Positions 13,301 through 23,400 of a stretch of DNA of 64,000 nt are shown here, in pieces; position 1 is the stretch's first letter; every line of letters begins with the position of its first letter. The stretch spans positions 32,557,725-32,621,724 of the forward strand of contig JAQFVV010000002.1 of NCBI GenBank assembly GCA_028023455.1, read 5' to 3'. Source of the DNA: Epiperipatus broadwayi (lineage: Eukaryota; Onychophora; Udeonychophora; Euonychophora; Peripatidae). Below the pieces are notes generated by a model. The model was not told where the DNA came from. It saw nothing but the letters and a program-made list of their open reading frames with translations, and ran no database searches. The position numbers were made by a program, and so were the translations under genes.

Positions 13301-16300
13301 AATTCTAGTAGCAGAACCATTTTTTAATGAACCTGGCTATGAACGATCTCGGGGTACTCCTTCGGGTACTATAAGTTCCCGGGAATATGATGCCAATATA
13401 AGGCAAGCAACTGTTAAGTGGGCCATGTTAGAACAGTTAAGAAATCCTCCACCATGTTTTAAAGATGTAAGTAAAAGACTATTATTTTTTCATATATATA
13501 TAAATGTATTCAGAAATTTATTTTTAACATTGTTGTATTAGGGTTATATAGTAGTTATCATTTGAATTTATTTTTTTTTAATTCTATTTGTCAAAGAATT
13601 TCAGGATGAAAAATGTTTAATAGATTAAAGAAATATTTTAGAAAGTTTATCAAAATATTGATTTAATTCAAATGAAACAAATGTCACTCATTAAAATTGG
13701 GAAATTAGACAAATTTAAATACTACCGTCTGTATTTTCCACAAAATCATTTTGATGATGATGATTGTACTGATGATAGGGTTCTAAATTGCTTAAAATTG
13801 AGTGTTTTTTTTGTTTTGTTTTAGTTTAAATAGTTTTACTTGGTTTTTTTATATTGTTTGATCTATTTTTATTTTATGTAGGTAATATATAAACACTTTT
13901 GGCTAAAACGGAGGGAAGTTATTCAACAGTGTGAAAATTGGATAACTGAAATGGAGGGTTTTAACAGTGATAGAAGAACAGGGCGAACGGTAGCAGTAAA
14001 CACAGCAGTATTAAAGGTAATAATATCGTGATAAAATATATTCATTTAAATATTGTATTTTCTATTTTAGTAGCTTTTATATTATTCTTGTAAGTATCTA
14101 TACAGATAAATAGGAAGATAAATAAATATATAGGTGGGTCTATGTTTAAAATTTATTTTTATTTATTATTTACTTACTTCTTCAGATATATTTTTAACTA
14201 TTTCACTGCAGTTTTTGTCACCATTTCTTTTCATACTTGTTTTTCTAATAATTTTGATAAATTTATATATAAACTGATTGTTTAATACGAAATGCTGAGA
14301 AGTTATAATCCAATCCCTGAACAATGAAGTCTAAATGTATGTGCAATAATAGTAATTCACAAATCAAATTCCTACAATCACTTTAATAATTTATAAACAA
14401 CAGTCTCGTTCTCATTATCAATACTAATTTATCATTAATAAATAATAAGATAATGCTGTTTACAAATCTTTTACGAATCATCATATCTCACTTTACCTTC
14501 AAATAATGGACTAGTCCAGGTTCCATCTTATCTACATCGGATTGAGCATTCATTGCCACTAATTAATGCATATACAAAGAGATGACTCAAAGCCAATGGT
14601 AAGAATAGACCAATAGGCGATGATGCTCACTGAATCTGAATGATTTCATTAAGGATAGGGATTTGGCAATAAATAGTTGGCGCTTATGAAGGTAGGATCA
14701 GAGAACTACTGTCAAACCTGAATGGCAGTATACATATTATCCAAAGATCTACTGTCACAGAGCCGAAAGACAGAATCTTCATAGTTTTCTCTTATGTAAT
14801 TTTTTACTTTTGGGAGCCGTGCATGGCCCCATTCTAATTCTTAATTTTCTGTATTTATTTCAACATGTTTTATATTTTTAATAGTATATTTTCAAATTAT
14901 TATTTTACTCTAAATATATTTAAGTTATTTGTCTGAAGGCAGGTTGGGATAACTAGGCAATAAGGAGGTATGATAAAACTTGATCATTATCTTATGATAG
15001 CTTGCAGTCTTCTTAATATTCTAGCGAAGGTGATGCCAAATCTCACAAGCCTTTATTCTTCGCAACTATTCATACTTTTGGAGAAAAAATTCTATTCTAA
15101 GGTTCCCAAACAAAATATCTCTCAAGCTTTTTTCCTATTTTATTTAGTTTTTATTTTAATCATTGCAAATCTACATTTTTATTATGATCGTTAAAATTTA
15201 AATAATTGAACTTAGGACATTGTTATTTTACCAACATTTACAACTTTATTATTCTTTTATGTAACTTATGTGTAATTTCATCAATTCTGTTGCTATATTA
15301 TTAAAACTACTTTTGCCATCTTCTTAATTATCACTGTATCAGACTACAATCTTTACACTAAACCCTTCCTCCTCTAGTGGCATTTCTGCTTTATTAAAAC
15401 CCAAGATTTAGTTTTTATCTAAACAAGTAAACAATAATGTTATCTACATCTACCTATTAATTATCTTTTTGTATATAAGTTAATTAACTTTTCTTATACA
15501 AATTGTAATTAAATTAGGAACACTAAATAAGAAAAGCAATTTGAGTATCTTTTTATATAAATAAACTGCTCACATATGAATTTCCTTCAAGGGTTCTTTC
15601 TTTCTTTGTAATTATATTTTTCAAAATTTAATAAAAACAAACCTTTTAATGAGAATGGTGATTTTGATAAGAATAGAGTTAGCAGTTGGGGGCGGTGCAC
15701 ATGGGTGAATTGCGTACATTATTCTGATGATTTAGTAATGACCGAGAATGAGCTCCATAAATTGTTAATTAGGATTGATGATATTTGAGGTAAGTTTGGG
15801 ATGAAAAATCGGTCTAAAGCAATAATTTTAAGTGGTGATAATAAAAAGATTGTGAATGACAGGCTGAAGGCTTTAGAGCAGGTTAATACTTTTTTATTAT
15901 TATTAAATGTTTTCTTGTAGCTAAAAACAGCAACAAAGATATTAAAATGAATATTATTATGGTTAAATAAGCTTCTAATAAAAGATTATTATATAAATTG
16001 TTAAAATTGGAATTTTAAAAAAAAATTTATATAGCACATTTAATTCCACAGTTCTAACTATTTCCTTTAAATTAGTGCTTCCTAAAGTGATGAAAGCCCT
16101 CTGGAAGTCGAAGTGCTGGCATGATTCAGGCAGAATAGTAGACTCAGATGATAAGGGAGCAGTGAATGCATAAAGAAAGAATATAAAATTTTGAAGATTC
16201 ATTTGTACATTTTATTTATATCGTTTAAATCATATATGAATTTAGTTTTTTAAAACTTTGCGTGTTGGCTTGCTATAGTAAATCAATATAGCACTAAAAA

Positions 16301-18513
16301 ACGCAATAACCGCAAAGCTAAAAATGTGTAGTATTTTATTAAATCATAAACTAACAGCCATTATACAATAAGAGCTATGAATATGAGAGCCGTGTCTCTT
16401 GAAAGCGTTCAGCGTATGATTTAATAAAATCATATATGTTAAATGGTCAGTAAGTTGTGTGTTAATAAGGAAAAATTATTGAAATAAGGGCGAGTTAAAA
16501 TTACTGATTTTTTTTTAATTGCTTACTGATAATTTATTTTTTTATTAATTATTTCTTGATAAATTTAGTTTAATATTTAACAATTTATTAGCAAATAAAT
16601 ATATCTAATAAACCCAGTTTATTAATTTCATCAGTAGTTTAGTTCTTTTGTTTGTTGTTGTCTTACACAGAAATCATTTTCTGTCATGTTCTTATTTTAA
16701 TAACACAATTATTGATACCCCTACTATGATAAATAAACATAAATTTTATTTTTACTACAGATAATATCATGACTGAATCTAAGAAAAAACGTAGACAATA
16801 TAATGTTAATGATGGCTTTATTCAATTGTCTACAAACAATTTGTCAAAAAAAATTTTTTTGAAATGAAGCTATGAAATCTTCATGAACATTTGATAAAAG
16901 TTCTTGTTGTTTCAAGGACTTAAAGAATAATTTTTTGAGATATCCGACATTGGCAAAATTTCTTTTTATACCATCCGAAACAAGATGATGACGAATTTAA
17001 GTACTTCTTATAATATTTGCTACTGATTGCTAAATTGGGAAAATCATACGCTATTGATAACAGCTATAGATGACGTAATATATATATATTGCTATACAAG
17101 CCAATAAAATGGCACAAGATGTTGAAGGGATTCACATCCCCGTTCTCTATATTGCTTGACGAGTCAATTTTTGTTACTTCTAGCATTATTCATAAAATGT
17201 GCACAGTATATAAATTTTATTTTAGCTAAGAGGATTGAATATATTTAATTTCTAGAGAAAATAAAGCGAATTTGTTTATTACCAGATACATTATTAAAAT
17301 TGGGAGTAAAAATTTAACAAATGAAAAAATTAAAATTGGCCTTTAAAAAATGAGTTCAATGAAATGACTCTAAACAATTTTCTTCTTATTAAACAGTTTA
17401 CAAAAGCAGATCTGAAAATCAGCCTTTACCATACCAATTTTTCAACAAATTTTCTTTAAAAAATTTGACGAATAATTTTTTATCAAATAAAAATGCTCAT
17501 ATTGATTAGATGACAAGAGATAGACTTTTTTAAAATTTGGAAAAGTAAAAAGATAAAATTTAAAGGTACATTAAAAAAAAATGTTTAAGTAACAATGTGT
17601 TTCATAATGATGGATTATTCAAATGAAAATAGATTGTTTTGACAGTTCGAGTTAAAACAATTTAAGTCCGTTTTATAAAAGTTACTCTAAATATCGGATT
17701 TCCGTCATTTTGCACAAATACAATATTTTGCTATAATCATTTGATTTGAACTTTAATTATTCAAAATACTGATTAAATAGCCATAATTTGAATTTTGTCA
17801 TAGGTGGAATCAATGCTGGGAATACGATCATCTCTTTTTTTTTATTCTTTCAATGTTGTTATATCAGAAAAAATCCTCCCCGATTATCTGAGCCCTCACT
17901 AATGAGAAATTATCGACTTGTGTTAAGATGTTTAATTAATTTGTCTTATGATTCTGAATCCAAAATGAGTCTTTGTTTCTCTCTTTTCTTAAATCTTACG
18001 AGGCATTTAGCTATGCAATCTGAATATATTAGATAGAACTAGATATAGTATTTTATAATAAAAACTGAATAGATACAATATTTAAGACTGGAGTATTTTG
18101 TGATTATAAAGTGAATTTTGTATCTATGTGAGTTAAGAAAACGTATTATTTTGATATAATAAAATATATTTTCAGTATTTGTGGGAGTTTTTTTTAATTC
18201 ATCATTGATTTGTATTCATTATTCTTCTAAGCAGATTAAAAATTATTTCAGGCAAAGTTTATCTATTAAAAAGACATTCTTAATTTTAAAAACCAAATCT
18301 CTAAGCATGCAAATATTTTTTTTAGTAAATTTAAATGGTTTAAAGAATTTTTATATTTTTAAAAAAATTATTGATAATCATTACTTAATTTTTTTTTTTT
18401 TAATATAGAGGCACTTAAGTCAACTAAAAGAAGAATTGGCAAAAATGAAGCCGCCCCTAGGACTTGAAGATGATGTCAGTGGTCCTTCCGTAGCCAATAT
18501 TTCTTGTACATAG
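1119..18513 (+). CDS. BIRC6: BIRC6 (BRUCE/apollon), C-terminal nine coding exons, partial at 5' end
   Basis: BIRC6 is a giant, membrane-associated inhibitor-of-apoptosis protein that acts as a chimeric E2/E3 ubiquitin ligase on caspases, SMAC/HTRA2 and LC3. Nine exons at 1119-1311, 1384-1520, 6190-6294, 6389-6603, 9404-9565, 10771-10848, 13278-13466, 13882-14016 and 18409-18513 join in frame with GT-AG junctions and encode about 438 residues up to a TAG at 18511. The order matches the C terminus of animal BIRC6: helical segment ([12 protein letters not shown]), acidic linker, [12 protein letters not shown], then a full UBC fold with [20 protein letters not shown] carrying the catalytic Cys, then a helical tail. 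The first exon enters with two bases of a codon, so the gene continues upstream of the window, where the BIR domain must lie. The C-terminal tail after the UBC (about 80 residues, ending VANISCT) looks shorter than the vertebrate tail as I recall it. Identification is very secure; exact edges rest on splice consensus and frame. Confidence 0.97.
1384..1520 (+). CDS. BIRC6: BIRC6 exon b
   Basis: Acceptor TTTTTAG ends at 1383 and the donor is GTAATT at 1521. The first G completes the split Lys codon. It encodes a Lys/Glu-rich linker ([14 protein letters not shown]) followed by [15 protein letters not shown], matching the BIRC6 segment before the UBC domain. The intron from exon a is only 72 bp. 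It leaves with one base of a codon. Confidence 0.92.
2145..2429. mobile_element. MITE-like inverted-repeat element, about 285 bp
   Basis: The ends CACATGATCACCAT and ATGGTGATCATGTG are perfect inverted repeats. The pairing continues inward with small gaps for about 65 bp (TTGCTTATAACTGTTATT against AATAACAGTTATAAGCAAG). The interior carries a block (AAACTAGTCTGGGGATATTG, GTAGGCACTAGAT) that recurs at 4316-5158 and 46075-46370, and in fragments elsewhere. No transposase is encoded, so it is a non-autonomous DNA element or foldback. It lies in a BIRC6 intron. Confidence 0.75.
3396..3670. mobile_element. Foldback element with about 121-bp arms
   Basis: The left arm (3396-3516) and right arm (3549-3670) are near-perfect reverse complements, from GTTCTAGCTGTA outward to TATCACAG at the loop. 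The loop is about 32 bp. Related arms occur at 7110-7200 and 54785-55350, so this is a family with long terminal inverted repeats. It could fold into a long hairpin in RNA or DNA. Confidence 0.8.
4316..5158. mobile_element. Cluster of copies of the 2145-type inverted-repeat family
   Basis: Blocks AGGAGCCTTGGAT, TAGTGCCTATTCATCCAATA and their reverse complements recur several times. The segment 4678-5158 is bounded by CACATGACCACCAT and ATGGTGGTCATGTG, the same termini as the 2145-2429 element with one change, and is about 480 bp because the core is partly duplicated. 4316-4480 is a truncated copy. No ORF. Confidence 0.7.
5160..5235 (+). repeat. Possible tRNA-derived sequence (degenerate)
   Basis: GCAATGGAAGAGTAGTGG resembles an A-box region and TTGGCTCAAATGTC resembles a B-box (GGTTCAAATCC). 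No intact cloverleaf is evident. It directly abuts the end of the 4678-5158 element. Confidence 0.25.
5240..6189 (+). other. BIRC6 intron, nothing recognised
   Basis: A+T-rich with A runs near 5508-5523 and T runs near 5563-5579. No gene or repeat family recognised before the acceptor at 6189. Confidence 0.6.
6190..6294 (+). CDS. BIRC6: BIRC6 exon c
   Basis: Poly-pyrimidine tract plus CAG at 6187-6189, donor GTGAGA at 6295. The reading frame, set by phase 1 from exon b, gives [12 protein letters not shown], then [10 protein letters not shown], which matches the conserved YVAVMKKLQF block of BIRC6. An alternative reading frame is open here but does not match the family. Confidence 0.9.
6389..6603 (+). 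CDS. BIRC6: BIRC6 exon d (start of UBC region)
   Basis: Acceptor TTTTCCAG ends at 6388, donor GTAAAA at 6604. It encodes [32 protein letters not shown], and [15 protein letters not shown], the first helix and strand of the UBC fold. The ATG at 6400 is internal. Confidence 0.95.
7150..7545. mobile_element. Foldback element enclosing a tRNA-derived SINE
   Basis: The left side (TTCCAATTGCATTCGAC, AGCACACAGGTT, ACATTTCGAAA, TCTTCAGG) and right side (CCTGAAGA, CTCGAAATGTTA, AACCTATGTGCTATT, AGTGTAATTTGCATC) are reverse complements with gaps. The outer left arm (7110-7200) resembles the 3396-3670 arms. Between them lie a tRNA-like unit on the minus strand (7278-7360) and a partial second copy in the opposite orientation (7368-7420). 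No ORF. Confidence 0.7.
7278..7360 (-). repeat. tRNA-derived SINE head
   Basis: On the minus strand, GGCAGGATGGCTCAGTTGG gives a good RNA polymerase III A-box (TGGCTCAGTTGG), and CCAGGATTCGATTCCCATG gives a near-consensus B-box about 60 nt downstream. This spacing is that of a tRNA. The middle is too degenerate for a functional tRNA, so this is a SINE head. A B-box-bearing inverted partial copy lies at 7368-7420. Confidence 0.6.
7555..7705. repeat. Dispersed repeat shared with 9885-9980
   Basis: Positions 7657-7702 (GCAGAGCACA, TTTAAGCGTTAATGAAG, TAAAATCTTAAC) recur almost exactly at 9923-9981. The segment ATGAATATGGGAC...CCCGAAAGCGC resembles 16379-16412. No coding content. Confidence 0.55.
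8040..8800 (-). mobile_element. Decayed LINE reverse-transcriptase fragments
   Basis: Read on the minus strand, 8780-8650 gives [15 protein letters not shown] and IETNISKTK, like the RT catalytic box (YADD) and the following KTK block of non-LTR retrotransposons. AEVGVRQGM near 8575 resembles the GVRQG block. Many stops and out-of-order blocks indicate a dead, rearranged copy. Confidence 0.45.
9404..9565 (+). CDS. BIRC6: BIRC6 exon e (UBC core)
   Basis: Acceptor TTTTTAG ends at 9403, donor GTAAAA at 9566. 54 codons in phase 0: [18 protein letters not shown], the FPPDYPNSP loop typical of E2 enzymes, and [18 protein letters not shown], which replaces the canonical E2 HPN motif and leads to the active site in the next exon. 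Confidence 0.97.
9596..10707. mobile_element. Non-autonomous TIR transposon filling a BIRC6 intron
   Basis: The left end ACCGTGTTTCCCCAAAAATA matches the right end read in reverse, ACCACGTTTCCTTGAAAGTA, with inner blocks AAGCCTTGG and GGGCTTATTTTCAGGGGATG. The segment is about 1.1 kb, has no ORF and no clear target duplication. It begins 30 bp after the exon e donor and ends 63 bp before exon f. A palindrome (9886-9945), possibly a nested insertion, lies inside. The family has the look of the widespread TTTCCCCGAAAATAAGAC elements, but I cannot assign a superfamily. Confidence 0.6.
9886..9945. repeat. Near-perfect palindrome (potential cruciform)
   Basis: TGTGCTCTGCGCA and TGCGCAGAGCACA flank a 10-base centre, extended on both sides by TA repeats, giving arms of about 24 bp. 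The right half belongs to the 7555-7705 repeat family. Confidence 0.8.
10771..10848 (+). CDS. BIRC6: BIRC6 exon f (catalytic cysteine)
   Basis: Acceptor ATTACAG ends at 10770, donor GTGAAA at 10849. Its 26 codons read [18 protein letters not shown] through SSFLQ. The Cys in the second codon is the thioester-forming E2 active-site residue. The preceding intron is nearly filled by one transposon (see 9596-10707). Confidence 0.97.
10849..13277 (+). other. BIRC6 intron, no recognised element
   Basis: 2.4 kb of A+T-rich sequence with short TA runs. No long ORF, inverted repeat or family match was recognised by reading. Confidence 0.5.
13278..13466 (+). CDS. BIRC6: BIRC6 exon g (UBC C-terminal half)
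   Basis: Acceptor ATTTAAG ends at 13277, donor GTAAGT at 13467. 63 codons in phase 0 encode [44 protein letters not shown] and NPPPCFKD, the C-terminal half of the BIRC6 UBC domain. Confidence 0.97.
13882..14016 (+). CDS. BIRC6: BIRC6 exon h
   Basis: Acceptor TATGTAG ends at 13881, donor GTAATA at 14017. 45 codons: [18 protein letters not shown], then [18 protein letters not shown] and NTAVLK, the helical region that follows the UBC core in BIRC6. Confidence 0.95.
15660..15940 (+). mobile_element. LINE reverse-transcriptase fragment
   Basis: Plus-strand reading gives [29 protein letters not shown] and [11 protein letters not shown], with one internal stop. This matches the YADD box, the KTK block and the LEQVxxFKYLG block of RTE-like non-LTR retrotransposons. 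It is 5' and 3' truncated and sits in the last BIRC6 intron. Confidence 0.65.
16330..16430. repeat. Inverted repeat, related to 7555 repeat
   Basis: GTATTTTATTAAATCATA and TATGATTTAATAAAATCAT face each other about 60 bp apart. The centre (ATGAATATGAGAG, CTTGAAAGCG) resembles 7558-7600. Confidence 0.5.
16770..18150 (+). mobile_element. Possible hAT (SCAND3/ZBED-like) transposase remnant and dispersed repeat
   Basis: [20 protein letters not shown] at 16771 resembles the N terminus of SCAND3/ZBED-type hAT transposases. Further on, frames with stops give [12 protein letters not shown] and LLDESIF, like the IAKxGKPxxIGE and LDES blocks. The 3' part (17,500-18,150) is repeated at 60,960-61,990, with shared blocks such as TTCGGATTTC/TCGGATTTCC and AATTTGTCTTATG. 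Dead copy; family call is tentative. Confidence 0.4.
18409..18513 (+). CDS. BIRC6: BIRC6 last exon with stop codon
   Basis: A long T tract and AATATAG precede the exon at 18409. It encodes [26 protein letters not shown] and ends VANISCT, then TAG at 18511-18513. The RHxxQLxEEL motif matches the corresponding helix in other BIRC6 proteins; the last 20 or so residues are lineage-specific. Confidence 0.93.
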   Translation, partial: RHLSQLKEELAKMKPPLGLEDDVSGPSVANISCT

Positions 18514-18735
18514 CAACATTTATAATTTGAATGATGTGGATTACCTTCACATCGTGAATGCTTGAATGGGACACAATGTCTCGCCTGTATAAACTGACTT
18601 TATTATTTTGCTGTTTCCATGAGGGCAGACAGATCGACTGACTTCAGAGCAGATGTGGGATTTTCTTACAGAAATGATCATCATCTTTACTTCTTCTACA
18701 AAATGTATTTAAAAAAAAAAAAAGAATAAAAAAAA
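18514..18735 (+). other. BIRC6: BIRC6 3' UTR with candidate polyadenylation signal
   Basis: Non-coding sequence follows the stop. An AATAAA lies at 18725-18730 within an A-rich run, giving a 3' UTR of about 230 bases if used. A further AATAAA at 19202 could serve a longer isoform. Which is used cannot be told from sequence, and the A-rich run makes the first one easy to mistake. Confidence 0.45.
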
Positions 18736-18739
18736 AAAT

Positions 18740-20080
18740 TATTTGTTTAAAATTTGATCTTGTCATTAGATGTATTTTTTAAAAAATCCATCTGGCATAA
18801 GAATTGTTTTAAGCTTTGCTATATGAAGAATAACAAATGTAATTAATATCTTGAACAGTAACTAAATTTTTATTTACAATTTCTTTTCTGTATTTTATAA
18901 ATATAAATAATGGGACCAATGGAAAAAAAATGGTCAATTATAAAATCTAATATTTTCCTCGCAATTAATATTTATACAAATATAACTAAATACGTAGTCA
19001 AATTTTATCATTTACAAATATGTAAATTTTTATATATGAAATCGGAGTTTTGTTTGCTCAAATCTTCCTCAGTCTTAAGTTTATTTTTGTTTTTCTATTT
19101 ATTATGAAAACTAATTTTAATTTTTACATTCTATATTTTTTGTATGTGTGTGATCTCTCACCCATTTCATATATTGTACAGATTATATTAGCAATTAAAA
19201 AAATAAAAGTTTAATTCGAAGGGGGCGGTATAAAAATGAATTTTTTAAAATTAAAATTGTTAAATGATTTTTGAATTTGATTATCTGTGTATGTGAATGT
19301 TTGGTATAGATATATAGTCATACTATATATTTAATTATTTTGAAAGCGATATGGTATTGAGCACTAAAGATAGAACGAAATAACTTTTAATTGAGCAGAA
19401 AATTTTATTTTCTCAATTGAATCAAAATAAAGTCGATCATTTCTATCACTGAACTAAAATTGTTAAAGTAGATTGATAAATGATTACTTTTTTTGCTTAT
19501 CTCATTTATAAATAGAGATTTAGTTAAAATATAATAATTATGTCCACGTGATTTATTATCAGATAATAACAATAATCTAAGTACTTTATTTTTCAGGAAT
19601 TCATAAGACATTTGAGCATTGGACGTTCCGAAAAGTGCACATCTTTAATTTTTACGAATGACAAATTATATAAAATCACAATAGAATATACCAGAGGAAA
19701 GGGGTATATTATAAAAAATGAACATCACAGAGAAAAAAGCAATTAATACAGGTCAAAAGTTAACTGTATACTTCAGATTACTGTAGAATGTTTAGTCTTA
19801 ACATCCAACAAAACTGTATACCTTCAATTTAATTGTTGTAACAGCACAAGGAATTGAAATTTTTAATATGAAGTTTTTGGAGCAGCATTGAACTGGCAGT
19901 ATTATACATATTCATATTCTATATATATATAACTTCTCCACAAGTTGAAATTTGCCATTATTTACCTGCTTGGAGCTTTTTTTTAATGGGGTCAATTATT
20001 TTAGAATATCAACTTATTGCTCTCTTAAATTAGAAATATAAAGTAATTAAATCTTTTCTGTTATATTTGAAACCTTGTCG
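18740..20080. other. Intergenic, nothing recognised
   Basis: A+T-rich spacer after BIRC6. Short ORFs here are low-complexity and match nothing I know. Confidence 0.55.
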
Positions 20081-21190
20081 ATTAATTTCCTGTACTTTGT
20101 CGTTCTTATCTATTAAACTGTTTCACTTAACAGAAATAAAACCTTGATGATTATACAAATTACTTATTTATTCTTGCCCACCATTTCAGTACATTCTCTT
20201 TTATTAACAACCCCTTTCTTTGATTACTATTTCATTCATGTGACTGTTTATCTCATCCTGACTGACTTTTTAATATATTAAGACACATTTACCTATTCAT
20301 TACCATTTTACTCACAATTGTGAAGTTAGTTTTATATCTAAGTTCAATTTGCTTTGCATATTTTTATCATAATTAATCCGAAACTTTTTTTCTCTATCAT
20401 ACTCTACTATTTTTGCATGATCTTAAATTTTCTTTGAATAATTTCAATTTTTGATTTGAATAAATTGTATCATTTTGCCTTTTATTTAAGTTTATATATT
20501 TACCCTAACAAATTTAATTTTTTTTTTCTTAAGGTACTATTTCAATTAATCGGTGGCCCATTTTCAGTTCATTTTATCTTCCTAAAAAGTAATCTCAATT
20601 TTTACATTCATTTGCAATCAAATCCTGTAACCCAGAATATACGCGGGTAATCTTAATCCTAAACTACATTTCTAGAAATTTTATGATCTTTCTTATTATC
20701 TCGATATTCTAATCCACCATTAGACAATTTTTATCTACATGGTTTTTTCATTTGGAAATTTGTCAACTAAATTAATAGCTTTCCTGAAGTTAAAAATTTA
20801 AGGACCACTTTCCAAATAGGATCATAAGCAGAGATTAGGTCAATAAAGGTTGCATCAGTTTTTAATTTATTTGGGGTCTTTTTCAATGTCGGTGTCTTCC
20901 TCACCTAAAATCAATTGGCAAAATTCTCAATATACTTTTTTCAAAAGCTTGTAACAATAATATTAGGCAATATTTATTGAGATTATTGCTAGCTTTTAGT
21001 TTTAACACTATTATAGTTCTGTTTATATACCAGATACTTGGAATATTTCTTGTATGAATAATGTTCCTGAATAATTATGCTTTGGCTTTATATCCATTTT
21101 TTTTAGAAACTCTGCAAGTATGCTATTTGCTGCTGATGCTTTTCCTGATTTAAAACAAGGTTTTACCAAATTGATGTTAGAGGAACACTT
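20080..21190 (-). mobile_element. Decayed jockey/CR1-type LINE (RT domain)
   Basis: On the minus strand, KSGKASAANSILAEFLKKM near 21,150 resembles the GKAxGxDGIxxEFLK block. DATFIDLISAYDPIW near 20,860 matches the xAVFIDLxAAYDTVW catalytic block of jockey/CR1-like reverse transcriptases. Stops and frame changes are frequent. The 3' limit is uncertain. Confidence 0.65.
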
Positions 21191-21470
21191 TGAAAAAGAT
21201 TCAATTCTGCTTTAATGGTACGTTTCCCAATTCTGCCAACCAAAATTGGCAATATATGAATTCATAGTCCAGAAAGAAATTATCACAGTACACTGATGTA
21301 ATTTATCATGGTGAAATATAGTATTGATAATCCACTGATGATTAAAATTTCCAGAAATCAATATATTGATTCGACTTGTGAGGATCAAGTATAAAACAAA
21401 ATGGTCAGTGTAATTTTTGCATTTCGAAAAAATTTTTGTTTTGTATGAAAATTCTACTAAAAAAAATTGA

Positions 21471-21728
21471 TGACAGTTGGTTTATTCATTTACTATATTG
21501 CCTATTCTGGCTTATTGAAAATCTCTGGGCAAAAAAAAAAAAAAAGACCTAACTATATTTTTTGGATCTAGACCAAATAAAATATCACATGCTCCCTCCA
21601 TTTGACTTTCAACATATGCACTAGGAACAATAATCTACTCCAATTAAAAAGTGTTGGCTTGGGTAATCAATAGCCATTAGATAAAAATGCCAAATTAAAT
21701 CCTCAAATTAGTTTGGATAATCTATTAA
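21471..21728 (+). repeat. 258-bp direct repeat, copy 1
   Basis: Starts TGACAGTTGGTTTATTC and ends GGATAATCTATTAA. It differs from copy 2 (23401-23656) by two extra A bases in the A run and one T/C change near 21,520. Such identity implies a recent duplication. The copy ends in TTAA followed at once by CCCTTTGAAAACCAGG. Confidence 0.95.
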
Positions 21729-22312
21729 CCCTTTGAAAACCAGGCGGCCATTGTTAATTTTTAGAAAAATTTACCCTAACTCTAATAACTTAGATATTTT
21801 GTGTTTGAATGTAAAAAATATAAAAAAAACATGTTGTAAAAGCAAGGTCATATATGAAAGAATGTAATGAAGCTGTTAAAATAATCATTTCATAAAGAAA
21901 AAGTTTAAAAAAATACTATTTATAATAATTTTAAGAATGTTTATTTTTACACTGATTCACAAATCCTAAATTTTGAAATTCAAATGATAAAATGACACTT
22001 TCATAAACAGCTTCATCACATCCGTCACAAAATTTCAAAAAAAAAGATGTATTGGAAGTCTTACCTGAGGTAATTTTTCACTGAGAAAATTACTAAAACA
22101 GCGGCCTTGCTGTGGTCCATTTTTCTTCTAGAGCCAGATGTGTCCATTTGTTCAAAAGGACCTATAACAATATGAATGGTTTTTAGTGGAGAAAAAAGTA
22201 ATAGAACAGTGTAATTCAAAAATAAATAAATAAACTCATAAAAAATAAAATGAATAAAAATAAATCAATAAAGATAATTTTTTATTATTATTAACAATGA
22301 TTACATGTGTGG

Positions 22313-22718
22313 AAGAAAGGCCGAGTTCAAATACATGGCACTATAACACAGAGTGGATGGATTGATGAAGCCAGAAAGTGTGTATAAAATATCCTATATT
22401 ACATGAAATTCCAGTTGTGTAGCATAAACTTGTATATAAATATATTTATTATTTTGCATAAAAGATATGAAGAAAGGCTGAGTTCAAATACATGGCATTA
22501 TAACACAGAGTGGATGGATTGATGAAGCCAGAAAGTGTGTATAAAATATCCTATATTACATGAAATTCCAGTTGTGTAGCATAAACTTGTATATAAATAT
22601 ATTTATTATTTTGCATAAAAAATATGAAGAAAGGCCAAGTTCAAATACATGGCACTGTAACAATAAGTGGACGGATTGAGGAAACCAGAAAAAAATCTAT
22701 ACAATATCCTATATTACT
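22313..22718 (+). repeat. 157-bp tandem repeat, about 2.6 copies
   Basis: The unit start AAGAAAGGC recurs at 22313, 22470 and 22627, exactly 157 bp apart. The first two units are almost identical; the third is diverged and truncated. It lies between the two 258-bp direct repeats. Confidence 0.95.
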
Positions 22719-22895
22719 TGCCTAAAATTGACACAAATCAATTGCAGGTCATAACTTTAGCACTGATGCAATAATTCATCCATAAATTCAAACTTGGTCA
22801 CGCGTGATACACTATTCATATTTATAATCATGCCAAAAAATGCATAGCTCACGCATTGACAGATTACCCCAGTCCCCAACTTTTTTCCATTCTAC

Positions 22896-23030
22896 AGCAT
22901 ATTTATTTGAAAATATTATAATTTATTATACTATAGCATATTTATTTATTTCAGTACATCGAAAATATTATAATTTATTATTCTATAGCATATTTATTTG
23001 TTTTAGTAAATATAAAATATTATAATTTAT
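22896..23030 (+). repeat. Short A+T tandem repeat, about 2.5 copies
   Basis: Units containing AGCATATTTATTT and AATATTATAATTTATTAT recur about every 60 bp between 22,896 and 23,030, followed by a TA run. Confidence 0.8.
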
Positions 23031-23400
23031 AAAAAATATATATATATAAAAAAGTAATTATATACCCTTTAACGTTATCCAAGAACGTAATTTGAGAAGA
23101 GGGCCCAGAATCACGGACAACTTCAACAGAAAATCACAATAAATTATTCAGTAATTGATCCAACAATTGTGGAATAACTTTTTTACGATAAATAAAATGA
23201 TAAAAAAAATTTTTAGGTACACTTCGCTAAAAATATTCATAAAAAATCTAAAAATTGTCGTACAGAAAAAATTCTTAGAGTTTCAGGTAGATATTGAAAT
23301 CGCGTAAAGAATGACGTATTGTGCGTATGTGTGACGTTTACCGTTTATGCGTAAACTCGGCTCAAAATATAAATTTCTAGAAAAGTCGTACTGGGGGTCA

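Noticed and set aside
22313-22718. CRISPR-like array
   Set aside because: The 157-bp units are contiguous without spacers and the context is eukaryotic.
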